Positions 1 to 8,887 are shown, counted from the stretch's first letter. The stretch: DNA of 26,052 nucleotides from CAG-390 sp964522215 (GCA_964522215.1 CAZFVR010000025.1:1-26052), one strand, 5' to 3'. Made by a program: numbers and translations. The notes: generated by a model from the sequence alone, not told the origin.

Positions 1-121
1 CAAAGGTAATGGCGGTATTCATTGATCCGCGATCGCATGCGAAGCGTGCTCCTCACCTTGCTGCGAGAGCCGCAAAATATCACTCCGTACCACGCACGGG
101 ATCTCGCTGCGCGAAGCGCTG
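1..121 (+). repeat. Dispersed intergenic repeat, copy 1 (left-truncated by window)
   Basis: About 60 bases at 60-119 match 3371-3430 almost base for base; both carry GCCGCAAAATATCACTCCGT and end in GCGCGAAGCGC. The first 45 bases also resemble the middle of the other copies (a GGCGGTATTCAT / GGCGATATCCAT block). The copy ends about 60 bp before the sulfatase promoter. An open frame runs through it into the next gene, but that is chance because a promoter lies in between. Confidence 0.75.
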
Positions 122-181
122 CACGTGATCCGCGCAGCGCGTATATCATCTATTCCCAAACAAAAAATTTACATTATACCA

Positions 182-210
182 TTGACCGTGCGGTATGCGG
201 GTGGTATAAT
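182..210 (+). promoter_or_regulatory. Sigma-A promoter of the sulfatase gene
   Basis: TTGACC at 182-187 and TATAAT at 205-210 are separated by 17 bp. It lies between the repeat and the ribosome site at 268-271, so the transcript starts near 217 and the coding region cannot begin further upstream. Confidence 0.85.
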
Positions 211-279
211 AGCACTGTATCCCCATGGCGGGCGCGTGCGCTCCGCCCCCCCTTTTACACGCAAAGAAAGGATGTTAAT

Positions 280-2523
280 TTGAACTACAATTCAAACAAT
301 GCCGTAACACGTGATGACATGTCGCGCATCGAGGCTGCGGCACGCCGTCGTTCGGCTCCCAGGCGCTCCCCCTCCGACAAGGATTCATCCGAGCGCGCAT
401 TTAACAATATACTGACCCTTATGGTCTGGCCGCTGTTTTTCCTTTATCTTGAAGCAGCTGCCCGCCTTTTGATGTTTGGCAGGATAACCGGCCGCCAGTT
501 TGCCTATGCCGTGCTGTTTTCCTTTTCGGCAGGGCTTTGCTGTGCTTTTTTGACCACACTTTTTAAGGATCGCAGGGTGAACTTTGCCGTATCCGTGGTC
601 ATATCCTGCTTTTTCACCCTCTATTTTAACGTCCAGCTGATCTACTATAAATTCTTTTCCAGCTTCTTTTATTGGGATCTTTTGGCCGAGGCGGTCAACG
701 TAACGTCCTTTTGGCGGGAGGCGATAAAGACCATTTTTGCCAACTGGTACGGCGTTTTGCTGCTTATCCTCCCATTTGTGCTTTATTGCGTATTCGGTCG
801 AAAGTACATCCCCGCCGAGCCCATCGACTGGGGCATGCGCGGCGTAGCCCTTGGCATTGCTTTCTTTCTGTTTTTGGGCGGCGTTGGCTTTGTCTCCTAT
901 CACGACGACGATTATGACGATGATTTTTACTATCGTTCGGGCTTTTCCGCCACCGAGGCGGCCGACCGCTTTGGTCTTTTAACGACACTGCGGCTGGACA
1001 CCAAATATCTCATCTTCGGCACACCGGAGGACACCACACCTATCTATCCCACCGTGACAACGGTGGATCCCGGCAATCTGTTTATCCGTAACGATACCAC
1101 CGTCGACCCGGACATAACCTTCACCCCGGGCGTCGAAACAGGTGACTCCACCTCCCCCGTCACTCCCCCCGAGACCGAGCCGCCAAAGCCGGTGGACACC
1201 AGCCCCAATGTGCTCGATATCGATTTTGATGCGCTGATAGCCAATGCGTCATCCAGCGCGGAGCGCGACGCGCACACCTATTTTAAAAACCGCACGCCCA
1301 CCAACAAAAACATCTACACCGGCATGTTTGAGGGCAAAAACCTGATACTGATGACGGTTGAGGCTTGGGCCCCCGCCGCGATAGACGAAAAACTGACCCC
1401 CACACTTTGGAGGATGAAGAACGAGGGCTTTGTTTTTGAAAACTACTATTGCTCCAACTGGGGCGGCAGTACCGCTACGGGCGAGTATGCAGTGCTTTCC
1501 GGCAACTTTTACACCAGTGCAAAATGCCTGGCCTACAGTGCCGATACGCTGATGAAGTTTGCCCCCGGCAATATGTTTAAGTCTGCCGGCTACCTCACCT
1601 ACGGCTTCCACGATCATACCTATGATTACTACAGCCGCAATATCTCACACCCCAATATGGGCTACACCTGGTACGGCATCGGCAACTGGGATAAATCCTC
1701 TCTCTTTACCTCGCAGTGGCCTAAATCCGACCGCGAGCTGGCGGTAAACACGCTTGATTATATCACGCCCGATCGCCCCTTCCATCTTTATTATATGACG
1801 GTCAGCGGCCACGCCTTCCAGACCTTTGGCGGCAACGCCAACTCAAAGAACCACCGCGCCGAGGTGCTTGCCGCGGGACTTAACTACACCGACCAAAATG
1901 CGCTCTCCTATATCGCCGCGCAGTATGAGGTCGAGCTGATGGTAAAGACCCTGGTCGACGAGCTGGCTCGCCTTGGTATACTTGAGGACACCGTGTTCGT
2001 TATGGCACCGGATCACTATCCCTACAACGTATCGGATGACAGTGCCGCGACCTACGCCGCACTCTCAGACCTTTATAAGATCCCCCTCACCTCCACCGCA
2101 GCGGATATCGAGGGCAACTTTGATCTCTATCGTGCGCCCCTCATCATTTGGTCGGCCTCTATGAGCAAGCCGGTCAAGGTATCAAAGGTCTGCTCGGCCA
2201 TCGATATCATGCCAACGGTATACAACCTCTTTGGCCTTGATTACGACTCAAGACTCATCACCGGTCGCGATATTCTTTCGGACAGCGAGGGCTTTGTGCC
2301 GCTCAACTGCAACGGCAACGGCGGCTCCTGGCACTGGATAACCGATTACGGATCCTACAACACCAAGACCAAAAAGTTTACCACCGCCCCCGGCGTTTCG
2401 GTAAGCGGAGATCAGCTGAGCGCCTATATCAGCTCAAACAACCAGACCTGCAACCTCCTGCAAAAGTATTCCAAGTATATCCTCAACGAGGATTACTACC
2501 GCAAGGTCTTCCCCGCCGGCTGA
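280..2523 (+). CDS. LtaS-like membrane sulfatase (phosphoglycerol/phosphoethanolamine transferase family)
   Basis: A 747-residue polytopic membrane enzyme. I choose the TTG at 280 because AAAGG lies 8 nt upstream and a promoter at 182-210 rules out the longer frame beginning at 22; the ATG at 319 is an alternative. About five hydrophobic segments occur in the first 220 residues, then an acidic Asp/Tyr stretch and a Pro/Thr-rich linker, then an extracellular sulfatase-fold domain from about residue 350. Visible active-site pieces are MTVEAWAP (metal-binding Glu), the nucleophile region STATGEY (T398 aligns with the catalytic Thr of LtaS), SGHAF, and MAPDHYPY with the Asp-His metal pair. Family members polymerise lipoteichoic acid or transfer phospho-head groups at the outer membrane face. 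Substrate cannot be read from sequence, so no symbol is given. It is transcribed alone. Confidence 0.88.
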   Translation: MNYNSNNAVTRDDMSRIEAAARRRSAPRRSPSDKDSSERAFNNILTLMVWPLFFLYLEAAARLLMFGRITGRQFAYAVLFSFSAGLCCAFLTTLFKDRRVNFAVSVVISCFFTLYFNVQLIYYKFFSSFFYWDLLAEAVNVTSFWREAIKTIFANWYGVLLLILPFVLYCVFGRKYIPAEPIDWGMRGVALGIAFFLFLGGVGFVSYHDDDYDDDFYYRSGFSATEAADRFGLLTTLRLDTKYLIFGTPEDTTPIYPTVTTVDPGNLFIRNDTTVDPDITFTPGVETGDSTSPVTPPETEPPKPVDTSPNVLDIDFDALIANASSSAERDAHTYFKNRTPTNKNIYTGMFEGKNLILMTVEAWAPAAIDEKLTPTLWRMKNEGFVFENYYCSNWGGSTATGEYAVLSGNFYTSAKCLAYSADTLMKFAPGNMFKSAGYLTYGFHDHTYDYYSRNISHPNMGYTWYGIGNWDKSSLFTSQWPKSDRELAVNTLDYITPDRPFHLYYMTVSGHAFQTFGGNANSKNHRAEVLAAGLNYTDQNALSYIAAQYEVELMVKTLVDELARLGILEDTVFVMAPDHYPYNVSDDSAATYAALSDLYKIPLTSTAADIEGNFDLYRAPLIIWSASMSKPVKVSKVCSAIDIMPTVYNLFGLDYDSRLITGRDILSDSEGFVPLNCNGNGGSWHWITDYGSYNTKTKKFTTAPGVSVSGDQLSAYISSNNQTCNLLQKYSKYILNEDYYRKVFPAG

Positions 2524-2666
2524 CAATCAAAGCAAAAGGATATTTCAGAATTGTATTTTGCTGGCAGATGCGCTAATTTGAGTGGTTCGCATAGACAAGA
2601 CGAGCAAAAACGAGCCGCATTTATTGAAAATAATCAAAAATGTAAATTTAATTTTAACACATTCTA

Positions 2667-2695
2667 TTGACAAGGCATTTCTTTTGCAGTATAAT
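2667..2695 (+). promoter_or_regulatory. Sigma-A promoter of the zinc-ribbon gene
   Basis: TTGACA at 2667-2672, a 17-bp spacer and TATAAT at 2690-2695: a full consensus promoter. It lies inside an apparent upstream extension of the next gene's frame and therefore fixes the start at 2747. Confidence 0.9.
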
Positions 2696-2746
2696 ATAAA
2701 CGCAAGTCAAAAACTCGACTCGCGTAATTACGGAAAGAGGTATCTC

Positions 2747-3022
2747 ATGTACACAGACAAGACCCTGGTCTGCAAGGAATGCGGACAAGAATTCACATTT
2801 ACTGCCAGCGAGCAGGAGTTTTACGCCGAGAAGGGCTTTACCAACGAGCCCCAGCGCTGCCGCGAGTGCCGCGCAAAGCGTAAAAATGCCGCCAACAACG
2901 GTACACGCCAGATGTTTGATGCCGTCTGCGCAGAATGCGGCAAGCCCTGCAAGGTTCCCTTTGAGCCTCGCACCGACCGTCCCGTATACTGCAGCGACTG
3001 CTTCAGAAATAAACAGCAGTGA
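2747..3022 (+). CDS. Small double zinc-ribbon protein (zf-trcl / CxxC-x17-CxxC type)
   Basis: 91 residues. The start is the ATG at 2747, after GGAAAGAGG and downstream of a consensus promoter; the frame is open further upstream but that part holds the promoter. The N-terminal half has CKECG...CRECR (two CxxC knuckles about 28 residues apart). The C-terminal half has CAECG...CSDC spaced like the CxxC-x17-CxxC family. These small proteins are common in Firmicutes and presumably bind zinc; their biochemical role is not settled. The gene is monocistronic, with its own promoter and a strong terminator immediately after the stop. Confidence 0.85.
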   Translation: MYTDKTLVCKECGQEFTFTASEQEFYAEKGFTNEPQRCRECRAKRKNAANNGTRQMFDAVCAECGKPCKVPFEPRTDRPVYCSDCFRNKQQ

Positions 3023-3028
3023 TCGCTG

Positions 3029-3060
3029 AAAAAAGGTGAGCCAAACGGCTCACCTTTTTT
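3029..3060 (+). terminator. Intrinsic terminator after the zinc-ribbon gene
   Basis: A perfect 14-bp stem, AAAAAAGGTGAGCC with its complement, around an AAAC loop; the right arm ends in six T. It would also work on the opposite strand. Confidence 0.93.
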
Positions 3061-3107
3061 CGATAACGGAAGAGATACGCGTGGCGGGTCTCTGTTTTAT
3101 TGTATTT

Positions 3108-3432
3108 TTGCACCGTAGGGGCCACCTGCAAAACGGCGAATTTCCTTCGGCGAGCCGTTTCTCGCACATGAGAAGGCTTGGTAAGAGTCGTTTCTTTCAC
3201 CCGTAGACGGAGAGAAACGCATCATCCATCGTTGCGGCGGGAGCCGTCCCCCGCCCTGCGGAATCAGTGCATAGCCGCAGATAATGGCGATATCCATCGT
3301 TCGTTCCGCAACCGCACGCCCGGCGGCCGAGCGTGCATATCACGTTACGCGGAGCGGAACATATCATTTTGCTGCGAAAGCCGCAAAATATCACTCCGTG
3401 CCGCGCACGGGATCTCGCTGCGCGAAGCGCCT
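3108..3432 (+). repeat. Dispersed intergenic repeat, copy 2 (most complete)
   Basis: A gene-free stretch. Its left half matches 14968-15130: a GGCTTGGT(A/G)AG block, TTTCACCC(G/A)TAGAC, a GGCGGGAGCCGTCC/CCGCCCT block, then a GATAATGGCGATATCCAT-like block and TCCGCAACCGCA. Its right half matches copy 1. It starts 48 bp after a terminator and ends 25 bp before the next promoter. No protein-coding frame in it looks real. Confidence 0.78.
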
Positions 3433-3456
3433 GCCCGCGCCACTCGTCATTTTGTC

Positions 3457-3485
3457 TTGACAATCCCTCTTTCGAGTGATATAAT
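3457..3485 (+). promoter_or_regulatory. Sigma-A promoter of the lipoprotein gene
   Basis: TTGACA 3457-3462, 17 bp, TATAAT 3480-3485. Transcription would start near 3492, giving a leader of about 30 nt. Confidence 0.9.
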
Positions 3486-3521
3486 ATATACAATTTAACC
3501 ACGCATCGAAAGGAAGATACC

Positions 3522-4898
3522 ATGAAAAACCTGCGCTTTCGTATTTTGATCATGCTTTTGGTCCTCACCCTGCTGCTCACTGCCTGCGGCAAGCCATCGA
3601 TCGGGGACGAGACCACACCGCCCGCCGAGACCACAGAGCCTGCCCCCACGGAGCTTGTGCTGTTTGGCGGAGATGTAACATACAACGTTTACCGCGATAC
3701 CTACGCCTCAGCCACCGTTTGCGATGCGGTGCGCAAGCTCAGCCGCCGCGTTTACGACCTTTACGGCAGCAGCTGGGGAGGCGTCGTAAGCGAGGATTTT
3801 GCCGCGGGGCTTGACCGTGACTCGATAGTGGATAACACCGAGCCCGAGATCCTGCTTGGCTCCACCAACCGCCGTGAGAGCCGCGAGGTGACGGCTACCC
3901 TCGGCAAGGATGATTACATCATCACAACGGTGGGCAACAAGGTAGTTGTGGCGGGCGGCAGTGACTATGCGACCGTTCAGGCCATAGAGCTGTTTTGCGA
4001 TCAGTATCTCAAGGACGGCAGCACCACACTTACCATCCCTGCCGATCTTTCCATCAAGGGCGAGGCCTCACTGCGGCATGTTTCGCTTAACAGCGAGGCA
4101 AAATACCGTCTGATGACCTGGAACCTCGGCTGTGCCGTGGGCGTGGCATCCGACGCGGTGGTCATCATTAACGAATATCTGCCGGACATAGTCGCCCTGC
4201 AGGAGTGCAACGCAAATATACACAAAAACGTTATAGAAAAGCTGCCGGAGTTCTACGCGGTGGCAAACACATACCACCCCGGGACAGCCACATACGTTTA
4301 CACCCCGATAATCTACAACACCGAGCTGTTTACCCTGCGCGCTTCCGGCGTGGAGTGGCTGCGTGACCGCTACACCGGCACAAACACCAAAAGTGTATCT
4401 TGGGCGGTATTTGAGGATGCGGACGGACAGCTGTTTGCCGACGTGAACTTTCACGGCGCGGTGTGCTCCGCATCCTACAAGGGCTTTGAGAACTTCACCT
4501 CCGCCGAGCGCGCGGCGCAGGCCCTGACATGGAGGATGGGCAACGCACGGCAGGTGCTTGAGGTGATAGACCGCATTGAGGCGCAGTTTGGCAGTATCCC
4601 CGTGATGCTGAACGGCGACTGCAACTTTAATCGTAATTCCGAACCCTACAAGATCATTATAAACGGCGGAATGATCGATGCCGAATTCACCGCCCGCCTT
4701 GGCGCGGTGACAGGTTACCAGACCCATTTTTCCTACGGATCCGGCATCAAGAACGGCGACAGCATTGACCACATATTCGGCCGCAACGCCATTGATTTTG
4801 TGGAGCATTACATCGTGCGGGATGCAAAGGTGACATCCGCCTCCGACCATTGCCCGGTGTATGTTGATTTTGGCTTTTTATCGGATAAAGCAAGCTGA
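3522..4898 (+). CDS. Lipoprotein with endonuclease/exonuclease/phosphatase (EEP) domain
   Basis: 458 residues, starting at the ATG at 3522 after AAAGGAAG. The first 21 residues are a lipoprotein signal peptide ending in the lipobox LLTAC, followed by a Thr/Pro/Glu-rich spacer, so the protein should be anchored on the outer face of the membrane. A middle region (about residues 45-185) is not recognised; it may be a carbohydrate- or partner-binding domain. From about residue 190 the DNase I/exonuclease III fold shows its usual series: LMTWNLG, DIVALQEC (metal-binding Glu), a NGDCNFN motif, and C-terminal SDHCPVYVDF (catalytic Asp-His). The family includes metal-dependent phosphodiesterases acting on nucleic acid, sphingomyelin or inositol phosphates; the substrate here is unknown. 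Single-gene transcript. Confidence 0.87.
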   Translation: MKNLRFRILIMLLVLTLLLTACGKPSIGDETTPPAETTEPAPTELVLFGGDVTYNVYRDTYASATVCDAVRKLSRRVYDLYGSSWGGVVSEDFAAGLDRDSIVDNTEPEILLGSTNRRESREVTATLGKDDYIITTVGNKVVVAGGSDYATVQAIELFCDQYLKDGSTTLTIPADLSIKGEASLRHVSLNSEAKYRLMTWNLGCAVGVASDAVVIINEYLPDIVALQECNANIHKNVIEKLPEFYAVANTYHPGTATYVYTPIIYNTELFTLRASGVEWLRDRYTGTNTKSVSWAVFEDADGQLFADVNFHGAVCSASYKGFENFTSAERAAQALTWRMGNARQVLEVIDRIEAQFGSIPVMLNGDCNFNRNSEPYKIIINGGMIDAEFTARLGAVTGYQTHFSYGSGIKNGDSIDHIFGRNAIDFVEHYIVRDAKVTSASDHCPVYVDFGFLSDKAS

Positions 4899-4909
4899 CG
4901 AATGATCAA

Positions 4910-4943
4910 AAACCACGGATAGCCAATGCGCTGTCCGTGGTTT
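4910..4943 (+). terminator. Hairpin after the lipoprotein gene
   Basis: AAACCACGGATAGC pairs with GCTGTCCGTGGTTT (one G-U pair) around a 6-nt loop. Only a weak T-rich tail follows, so it is a stem-loop with uncertain termination strength. Confidence 0.5.
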
Positions 4944-4992
4944 GCTTTGTCGAATGGGAATTTGGGGCTTTTATATTATATTCTAATATTCT

Positions 4993-5034
4993 AAACGTAA
5001 GCTTTCCGCCGCGGCGGAGAGCTTACGTTTTTTT
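4993..5034 (+). terminator. Strong intrinsic terminator between convergent genes
   Basis: AAACGTAAGCTTTCCGCC pairs with GGCGGAGAGCTTACGTTT (one G-U wobble), followed by T5028-5034. It sits between the converging lipoprotein gene and clpB and may serve both, although the minus-strand U tract is poor. Confidence 0.85.
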
Positions 5035-5072
5035 CGAGGGTCACATTCAATTTAAAAGCTGCGCCTCATCCC

Positions 5073-7670
5073 TCACTCCGTCTCAAACGTGACCGCAAAC
5101 CCGTCATCCCTTGCATCCACCACTGCGGTGCTGTCCGGTGCGGGATCGTCGGCGATAACGGCGCGGGCAACGGCGGTCTCGACCGCCGACTGGATATATC
5201 TTTTAAGCGGTCGTGCGCCGTAGACCGGATCAAACCCGTTTTGCATTATCCGCTCGCGTGCCGCATCACTCACGCGCAGGTGCAGCCCTCGCTCGCCAAG
5301 GCGGCGGTCAAGATCCCGCAGCTGCAGCTCGGCTATCGCGCCGATGTTCTCACGCGTGAGCGGCTTGTAAAACACCGTCTCATCAAGTCGGTTCAAAAAC
5401 TCGGGGCGGAAGCTGCGGCGCAGTATCTCCGCCACACCGCGGCGGGCATCCTCGGATATATCACCCTCCGGCGTGATACCGTCAAGAATGATATCCGAGC
5501 CGAGGTTTGATGTTAGTATTATAATGGTATTTTTAAAGTCCACCGTGCGGCCGCGGCTGTCGGTGATACGACCGTCATCCAGCACCTGAAGCAGGATATT
5601 AAAAACGTCCGGGTGCGCTTTTTCTATCTCATCAAACAGCACCACCGAGTAGGGACGGCGGCGCACAGCCTCGGTAAGCTGACCGCCCTCGTCATAGCCG
5701 ACATATCCGGGAGGCGCTCCGATAAGCCTTGAGACCGAGAATTTCTCCATGTATTCGCTCATATCTATTCGCACCAGCGCACGCTCATCATCAAACAAAG
5801 CCTCAGCCAGTGCCTTTGCAAGCTCTGTTTTGCCCACGCCTGTAGGGCCGAGGAACAAAAACGAGCCGATAGGGCGGTTGGGGTCCTGTATGCCGGCACG
5901 CGAGCGGAGCACCGCCTCGCTGACGCGCTGCACAGCCTCATCCTGACCGATCACGCGGCGGTGGAGAACGCCATCCAGCCCCAAAAGCTTCTTTTTTTCG
6001 CTCTCCATGATCTTGGAGACGGGGATGCCCGTCCAGCGTGCCACGATCCTGGCTATCTCATCATCCGTCACCTCGTCACGCAGAATGCTCTCGCCGTCCG
6101 CCGCCTTTATCGTGGCCTCAAGAGACTCAAGCTCCTTTTGCAGCTCCGGCAGGCGACCGTACTTAAGCTCGGCGGCGCGGCCGAGATCATACTCGTTTTG
6201 CGCACGCTCGATATCCGCATTCGTCCTTTCAATATCGGCACGGAGGGTGCGCACCCGCTCGATAGAGCTTTTTTCGTTATCAAGCTTTGCCTTCATCGCG
6301 CCAAAGCTCTCGCGCAGCTCCGCCAGCTCCTCGCGTATCTTTGCAAGATGATCTACCGATAGCTTGTCCGTCTCGCGGGAGAGCGCGGCCTCCTCTATCT
6401 CAAGCTGCATTATGCGGCGGCGGGCATCGTCAAGCTCCTGCGGCATAGATTCCATCTCGGTCTTGATCATGGCGCAGGCCTCGTCAACAAGGTCTATCGC
6501 CTTGTCGGGCAGGAAGCGATCCGATATATATCTGTTTGAAAGGGTCGCGGCGGCGATGAGCGCGCCGTCATGGATCTTTACACCGTGAAAGACCTCGTAC
6601 CGCTCTTTAAGTCCGCGCAGGATGGATATCGTATCCTCCACCGACGGCTCCGGTACCATGACAGGCTGAAAACGACGTTCAAGCGCGGCATCCGTCTCGA
6701 TATATTTTCTGTACTCGTCAAGGGTGGTCGCGCCGATACAGTGGATCTCACCGCGGGCGAGCATTGGCTTTAGTATATTACCGGCATCCATGGCGCCATC
6801 GGTCTTGCCCGCGCCGACGATGGTGTGCACCTCATCGATGAACAAAATTACCCGCCCCTCGCTTGCCTTTACCTCGCCAAGCACAGCCTTAAGGCGTTCC
6901 TCAAACTCGCCGCGGAACTTTGCGCCCGCGATGAGCGCACCCATATCAAGCGAAAATACCGTGCGGCCGCGCAGGTTCTCCGGCACGTCGCCCCTGACTA
7001 TCCTTTGCGCCAGCCCCTCCGCAATTGCGGTCTTGCCGACGCCCGGCTCACCGATAAGGCAAGGGTTGTTTTTGGTCTTGCGCGAGAGGATGCGAATAAC
7101 ATTTCTTATCTCCTCATCACGCCCTATGACCGGATCCAGCTTTTGCGCGCGGGCAAGCTCCACAAGATCCTGACCGTACTTTTTAAGTGCATCGTAGGTC
7201 GATTCGGGATCATCCCCGGTCACGCGGCGATTGCCGCGCACGCTTTGCAGTGCCTCAAGAAAGCGGGAGCGATCCACCCCCGCGCGGGAGAGTATGCCGC
7301 GGGTGGCCTCATCCCCCTTATCGATCAGACCGAGCATCATGTGCTCGACCGAGATATACTCGTCATGCATACCCTCGGCAGTCTTTTCGGCAGAGGAGAG
7401 GACCGCCTCCGCAGCGCGAGAGATGTATATCTGCCCCGCTCCCGGGCCGCTCACGCGCGGCAGCTTATCCAGTGCCGCCGCCGTTTCCTTTTGCAGAGCG
7501 GGAAGGTCTGCCCCCATCTTTTTTATAAGCTCGGGGATCAGCCCGCCCTCCGCCGTCAGCAGAGCCGAGAGTATATGCGCCGGCTCGATGGCGTTATTGC
7601 CGCGCTCGGCGGCATCGGTTTGAGCCGCACGCAGTGCCTCCATGCTTTTTTGCGTATATTTGTCTGTCAT
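5073..7670 (-). CDS. clpB: ClpB, ATP-dependent protein disaggregase (Hsp100)
   Basis: 865 residues, the usual ClpB length. Domain order: N-terminal Clp-N repeats (about 1-145); first AAA+ domain with Walker A GEPGVGKT (about residue 206) and Walker B VILFIDE; the long M-domain coiled coil (about 400-525), which distinguishes ClpB from ClpC and ClpA; second AAA+ domain with GPTGVGKT (about residue 602), VVLFDEIEKAHPD and ILTSNLGS; and the C-terminal D2-small domain. With DnaK it extracts and refolds aggregated proteins in the cytoplasm. The start ATG is preceded by AAAGGAG. I found no CIRCE element or CtsR box upstream, so heat control, if any, is by another route. A TATAAT occurs on the minus strand at 7708-7713 but without a good -35. 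Confidence 0.97.
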   Translation of the reverse strand: MTDKYTQKSMEALRAAQTDAAERGNNAIEPAHILSALLTAEGGLIPELIKKMGADLPALQKETAAALDKLPRVSGPGAGQIYISRAAEAVLSSAEKTAEGMHDEYISVEHMMLGLIDKGDEATRGILSRAGVDRSRFLEALQSVRGNRRVTGDDPESTYDALKKYGQDLVELARAQKLDPVIGRDEEIRNVIRILSRKTKNNPCLIGEPGVGKTAIAEGLAQRIVRGDVPENLRGRTVFSLDMGALIAGAKFRGEFEERLKAVLGEVKASEGRVILFIDEVHTIVGAGKTDGAMDAGNILKPMLARGEIHCIGATTLDEYRKYIETDAALERRFQPVMVPEPSVEDTISILRGLKERYEVFHGVKIHDGALIAAATLSNRYISDRFLPDKAIDLVDEACAMIKTEMESMPQELDDARRRIMQLEIEEAALSRETDKLSVDHLAKIREELAELRESFGAMKAKLDNEKSSIERVRTLRADIERTNADIERAQNEYDLGRAAELKYGRLPELQKELESLEATIKAADGESILRDEVTDDEIARIVARWTGIPVSKIMESEKKKLLGLDGVLHRRVIGQDEAVQRVSEAVLRSRAGIQDPNRPIGSFLFLGPTGVGKTELAKALAEALFDDERALVRIDMSEYMEKFSVSRLIGAPPGYVGYDEGGQLTEAVRRRPYSVVLFDEIEKAHPDVFNILLQVLDDGRITDSRGRTVDFKNTIIILTSNLGSDIILDGITPEGDISEDARRGVAEILRRSFRPEFLNRLDETVFYKPLTRENIGAIAELQLRDLDRRLGERGLHLRVSDAARERIMQNGFDPVYGARPLKRYIQSAVETAVARAVIADDPAPDSTAVVDARDDGFAVTFETE

Positions 7671-8076
7671 TTCAGTCTCCTTTCCGCCGCCGCGCGGCGT
7701 GATCAGAATTATATTGATCGGATCATATTATTGATGAGATAGATAAGAGTTTAAGGCATCGCAGCACAATTCTTTTCGTTCGATTGCGCCGTCGTAAGAT
7801 CTGTCAGATGAAATAGATTTTCGCGCGCAGCTTATCCTACGCGAAGTAAAATTGTTAAATATGACGGATCTTATGCAGGCACGTGGACGGAAAAGGCTCC
7901 GGCCGTGAATTGCGCGGTGTTGCCATAAATATTTTGCGGATGTTTTCCGCCGGAGTGATGCTTGTGCGCTCGGCGGTTATTTTAGCGATCGAATAATGCT
8001 TATATATTAATATGAAATCTTAGCTTTCCGCCCCGCCCGTTTCCTTTGCGACCGCACTCGCGCACAAGCGCGAGCA
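7671..8076. other. Gene-free spacer upstream of clpB with nested inverted repeats
   Basis: No convincing gene in 406 bp. An outer inverted repeat, TAAGATCTGTCA (7795-7806) with TGACGGATCTTA (7862-7873), is 12 bp with one G-U pair if read as plus-strand RNA. It encloses an inner one, TTCGCG / CGCGAA, extended by ATTT / AAAT. The spacer also holds GGAAAAGGCTCCGG and TTTTCCGCCGGAG as partly alternative pairing partners, and a 7-bp hairpin at 8057-8074 just after the stop of the regulator gene. It could be a clpB leader structure, a small RNA or a degraded repeat. Confidence 0.4.
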
Positions 8077-8661
8077 TCACGGCTTCATATATATCTCCCG
8101 CACGGTCCTATCCGCCGTCGCGGGGTCGCCGAGGTTTGAAAAATATGCCTTGAGTGCCTCATCAAAGCGACCGACGTACCCGGCTATCATCTCGGCCTCC
8201 GCCGCCGAGCCGCCGCCGAGCCGCCCAAACCGCCGCGCAAAGCTGCCATCCTCGCCGCACCGACACTCCCCGCCGTCAAGCGAGGCCCAAAGGCGGCAAA
8301 AGGCCGTCATATAAAGGACCAGCAGCGCATTTTGCGTGCGCAGGCCCGCGCGAAACTCCCCGCCTGCGGCGGTAAGCTCCACCGTGTACCTGACGGTGGG
8401 ATTGTATTTGTAATCAAGCGCGGAACGCAGGCAGAGCCGCGAGCCGCCGCCGTCAACGCGAAATACCTCCCGTGCGCCAAGGCATTCCTCCACCGCCGAA
8501 AATATCTCGCGTATCATATTCTCTGCCGTGTTGCAGGATAAATATTCGGCAAGTATGTGATCTATCAGCCCCGAGCGATTGGTGCCAAGCCGCCGTGCAA
8601 GCCTGTCTGCCTCCGCCACGACCTCATCCGAGAGCACCAGTGAATAAACTCTTTTTGCCAT
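8077..8661 (-). CDS. Ribbon-helix-helix DNA-binding regulator (CopG-like N-terminus)
   Basis: 194 residues, starting at the ATG at 8661 with GGAG 8 nt upstream; the longer open frame to 8928 runs back through this gene's own promoter and is not coding. Residues 1-45 (MAKRVYSLVLSDEVVAEADR, then ARRLGTNRSGLIDHIL) have the beta strand, helix A and helix B of a ribbon-helix-helix DNA-binding domain. The remaining 150 residues are not recognised and contain no membrane segment; they may sense a ligand or oligomerise. The gene diverges from the secreted lamin-tail protein, and two perfect palindromes lie between them, so control of that gene and itself is a reasonable inference. Confidence is high for the fold and low for the target. 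Confidence 0.8.
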   Translation of the reverse strand: MAKRVYSLVLSDEVVAEADRLARRLGTNRSGLIDHILAEYLSCNTAENMIREIFSAVEECLGAREVFRVDGGGSRLCLRSALDYKYNPTVRYTVELTAAGGEFRAGLRTQNALLVLYMTAFCRLWASLDGGECRCGEDGSFARRFGRLGGGSAAEAEMIAGYVGRFDEALKAYFSNLGDPATADRTVREIYMKP

Positions 8662-8692
8662 TTTATTGACTCCGTTCTTTTTCTGCATATAC

Positions 8693-8721
8693 ATTATAGC
8701 ACGGCTTATATAACTTGTCAA
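8693..8721 (-). promoter_or_regulatory. Sigma-A promoter of the ribbon-helix-helix gene
   Basis: On the minus strand, TTGACA (8721-8716), 17 bp, TATAAT (8698-8693): full consensus, about 25 nt between the likely transcript start and the ATG. Confidence 0.9.
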
Positions 8722-8770
8722 TAGTTTTATATAAAATTTTTTTCGAGTTTTTGGGCCGCGCCCGCCGCAT

Positions 8771-8814
8771 GGTAAATATGATTTACCCCACCGCCACAAA
8801 ACGCGGCGTTTTGT
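8771..8814. promoter_or_regulatory. Two perfect palindromes in the divergent promoter region (operator candidates)
   Basis: GGTAAAT-ATG-ATTTACC at 8771-8787 and ACAAAACGC-G-GCGTTTTGT at 8796-8814, centres 26 bp apart. A third, TTTTATATAAAA, lies near 8725. The loops are too short for good RNA hairpins, which favours protein binding. They lie between divergent promoters at 8693-8721 (minus) and 8888-8916 (plus). Confidence 0.6.
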
Positions 8815-8887
8815 TTGACAATGTAGATAAAATGCTCGCCGCCGGAGCAAAAGATAAAGTTTAATTTGTAAATTTCGCTGTTCATGC

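Noticed and set aside
22..279. N-terminal extension of the sulfatase
   Set aside because: It contains a dispersed repeat and a consensus promoter; translation starts at 280 or 319.
4068..4850. 260-residue minus-strand ORF inside the lipoprotein gene
   Set aside because: Antisense to a clear EEP domain; no ribosome site and low-complexity His/Val/Ala composition.
6825..7742. 305-residue plus-strand ORF opposite clpB
   Set aside because: Mirror frame of clpB in GC-rich codons; no family motif.
5073..8076. CIRCE or CtsR control of clpB
   Set aside because: No TTAGCACTC-N9-GAGTGCTAA and no tandem GGTCAAA-type sites were found in the upstream 400 bp.
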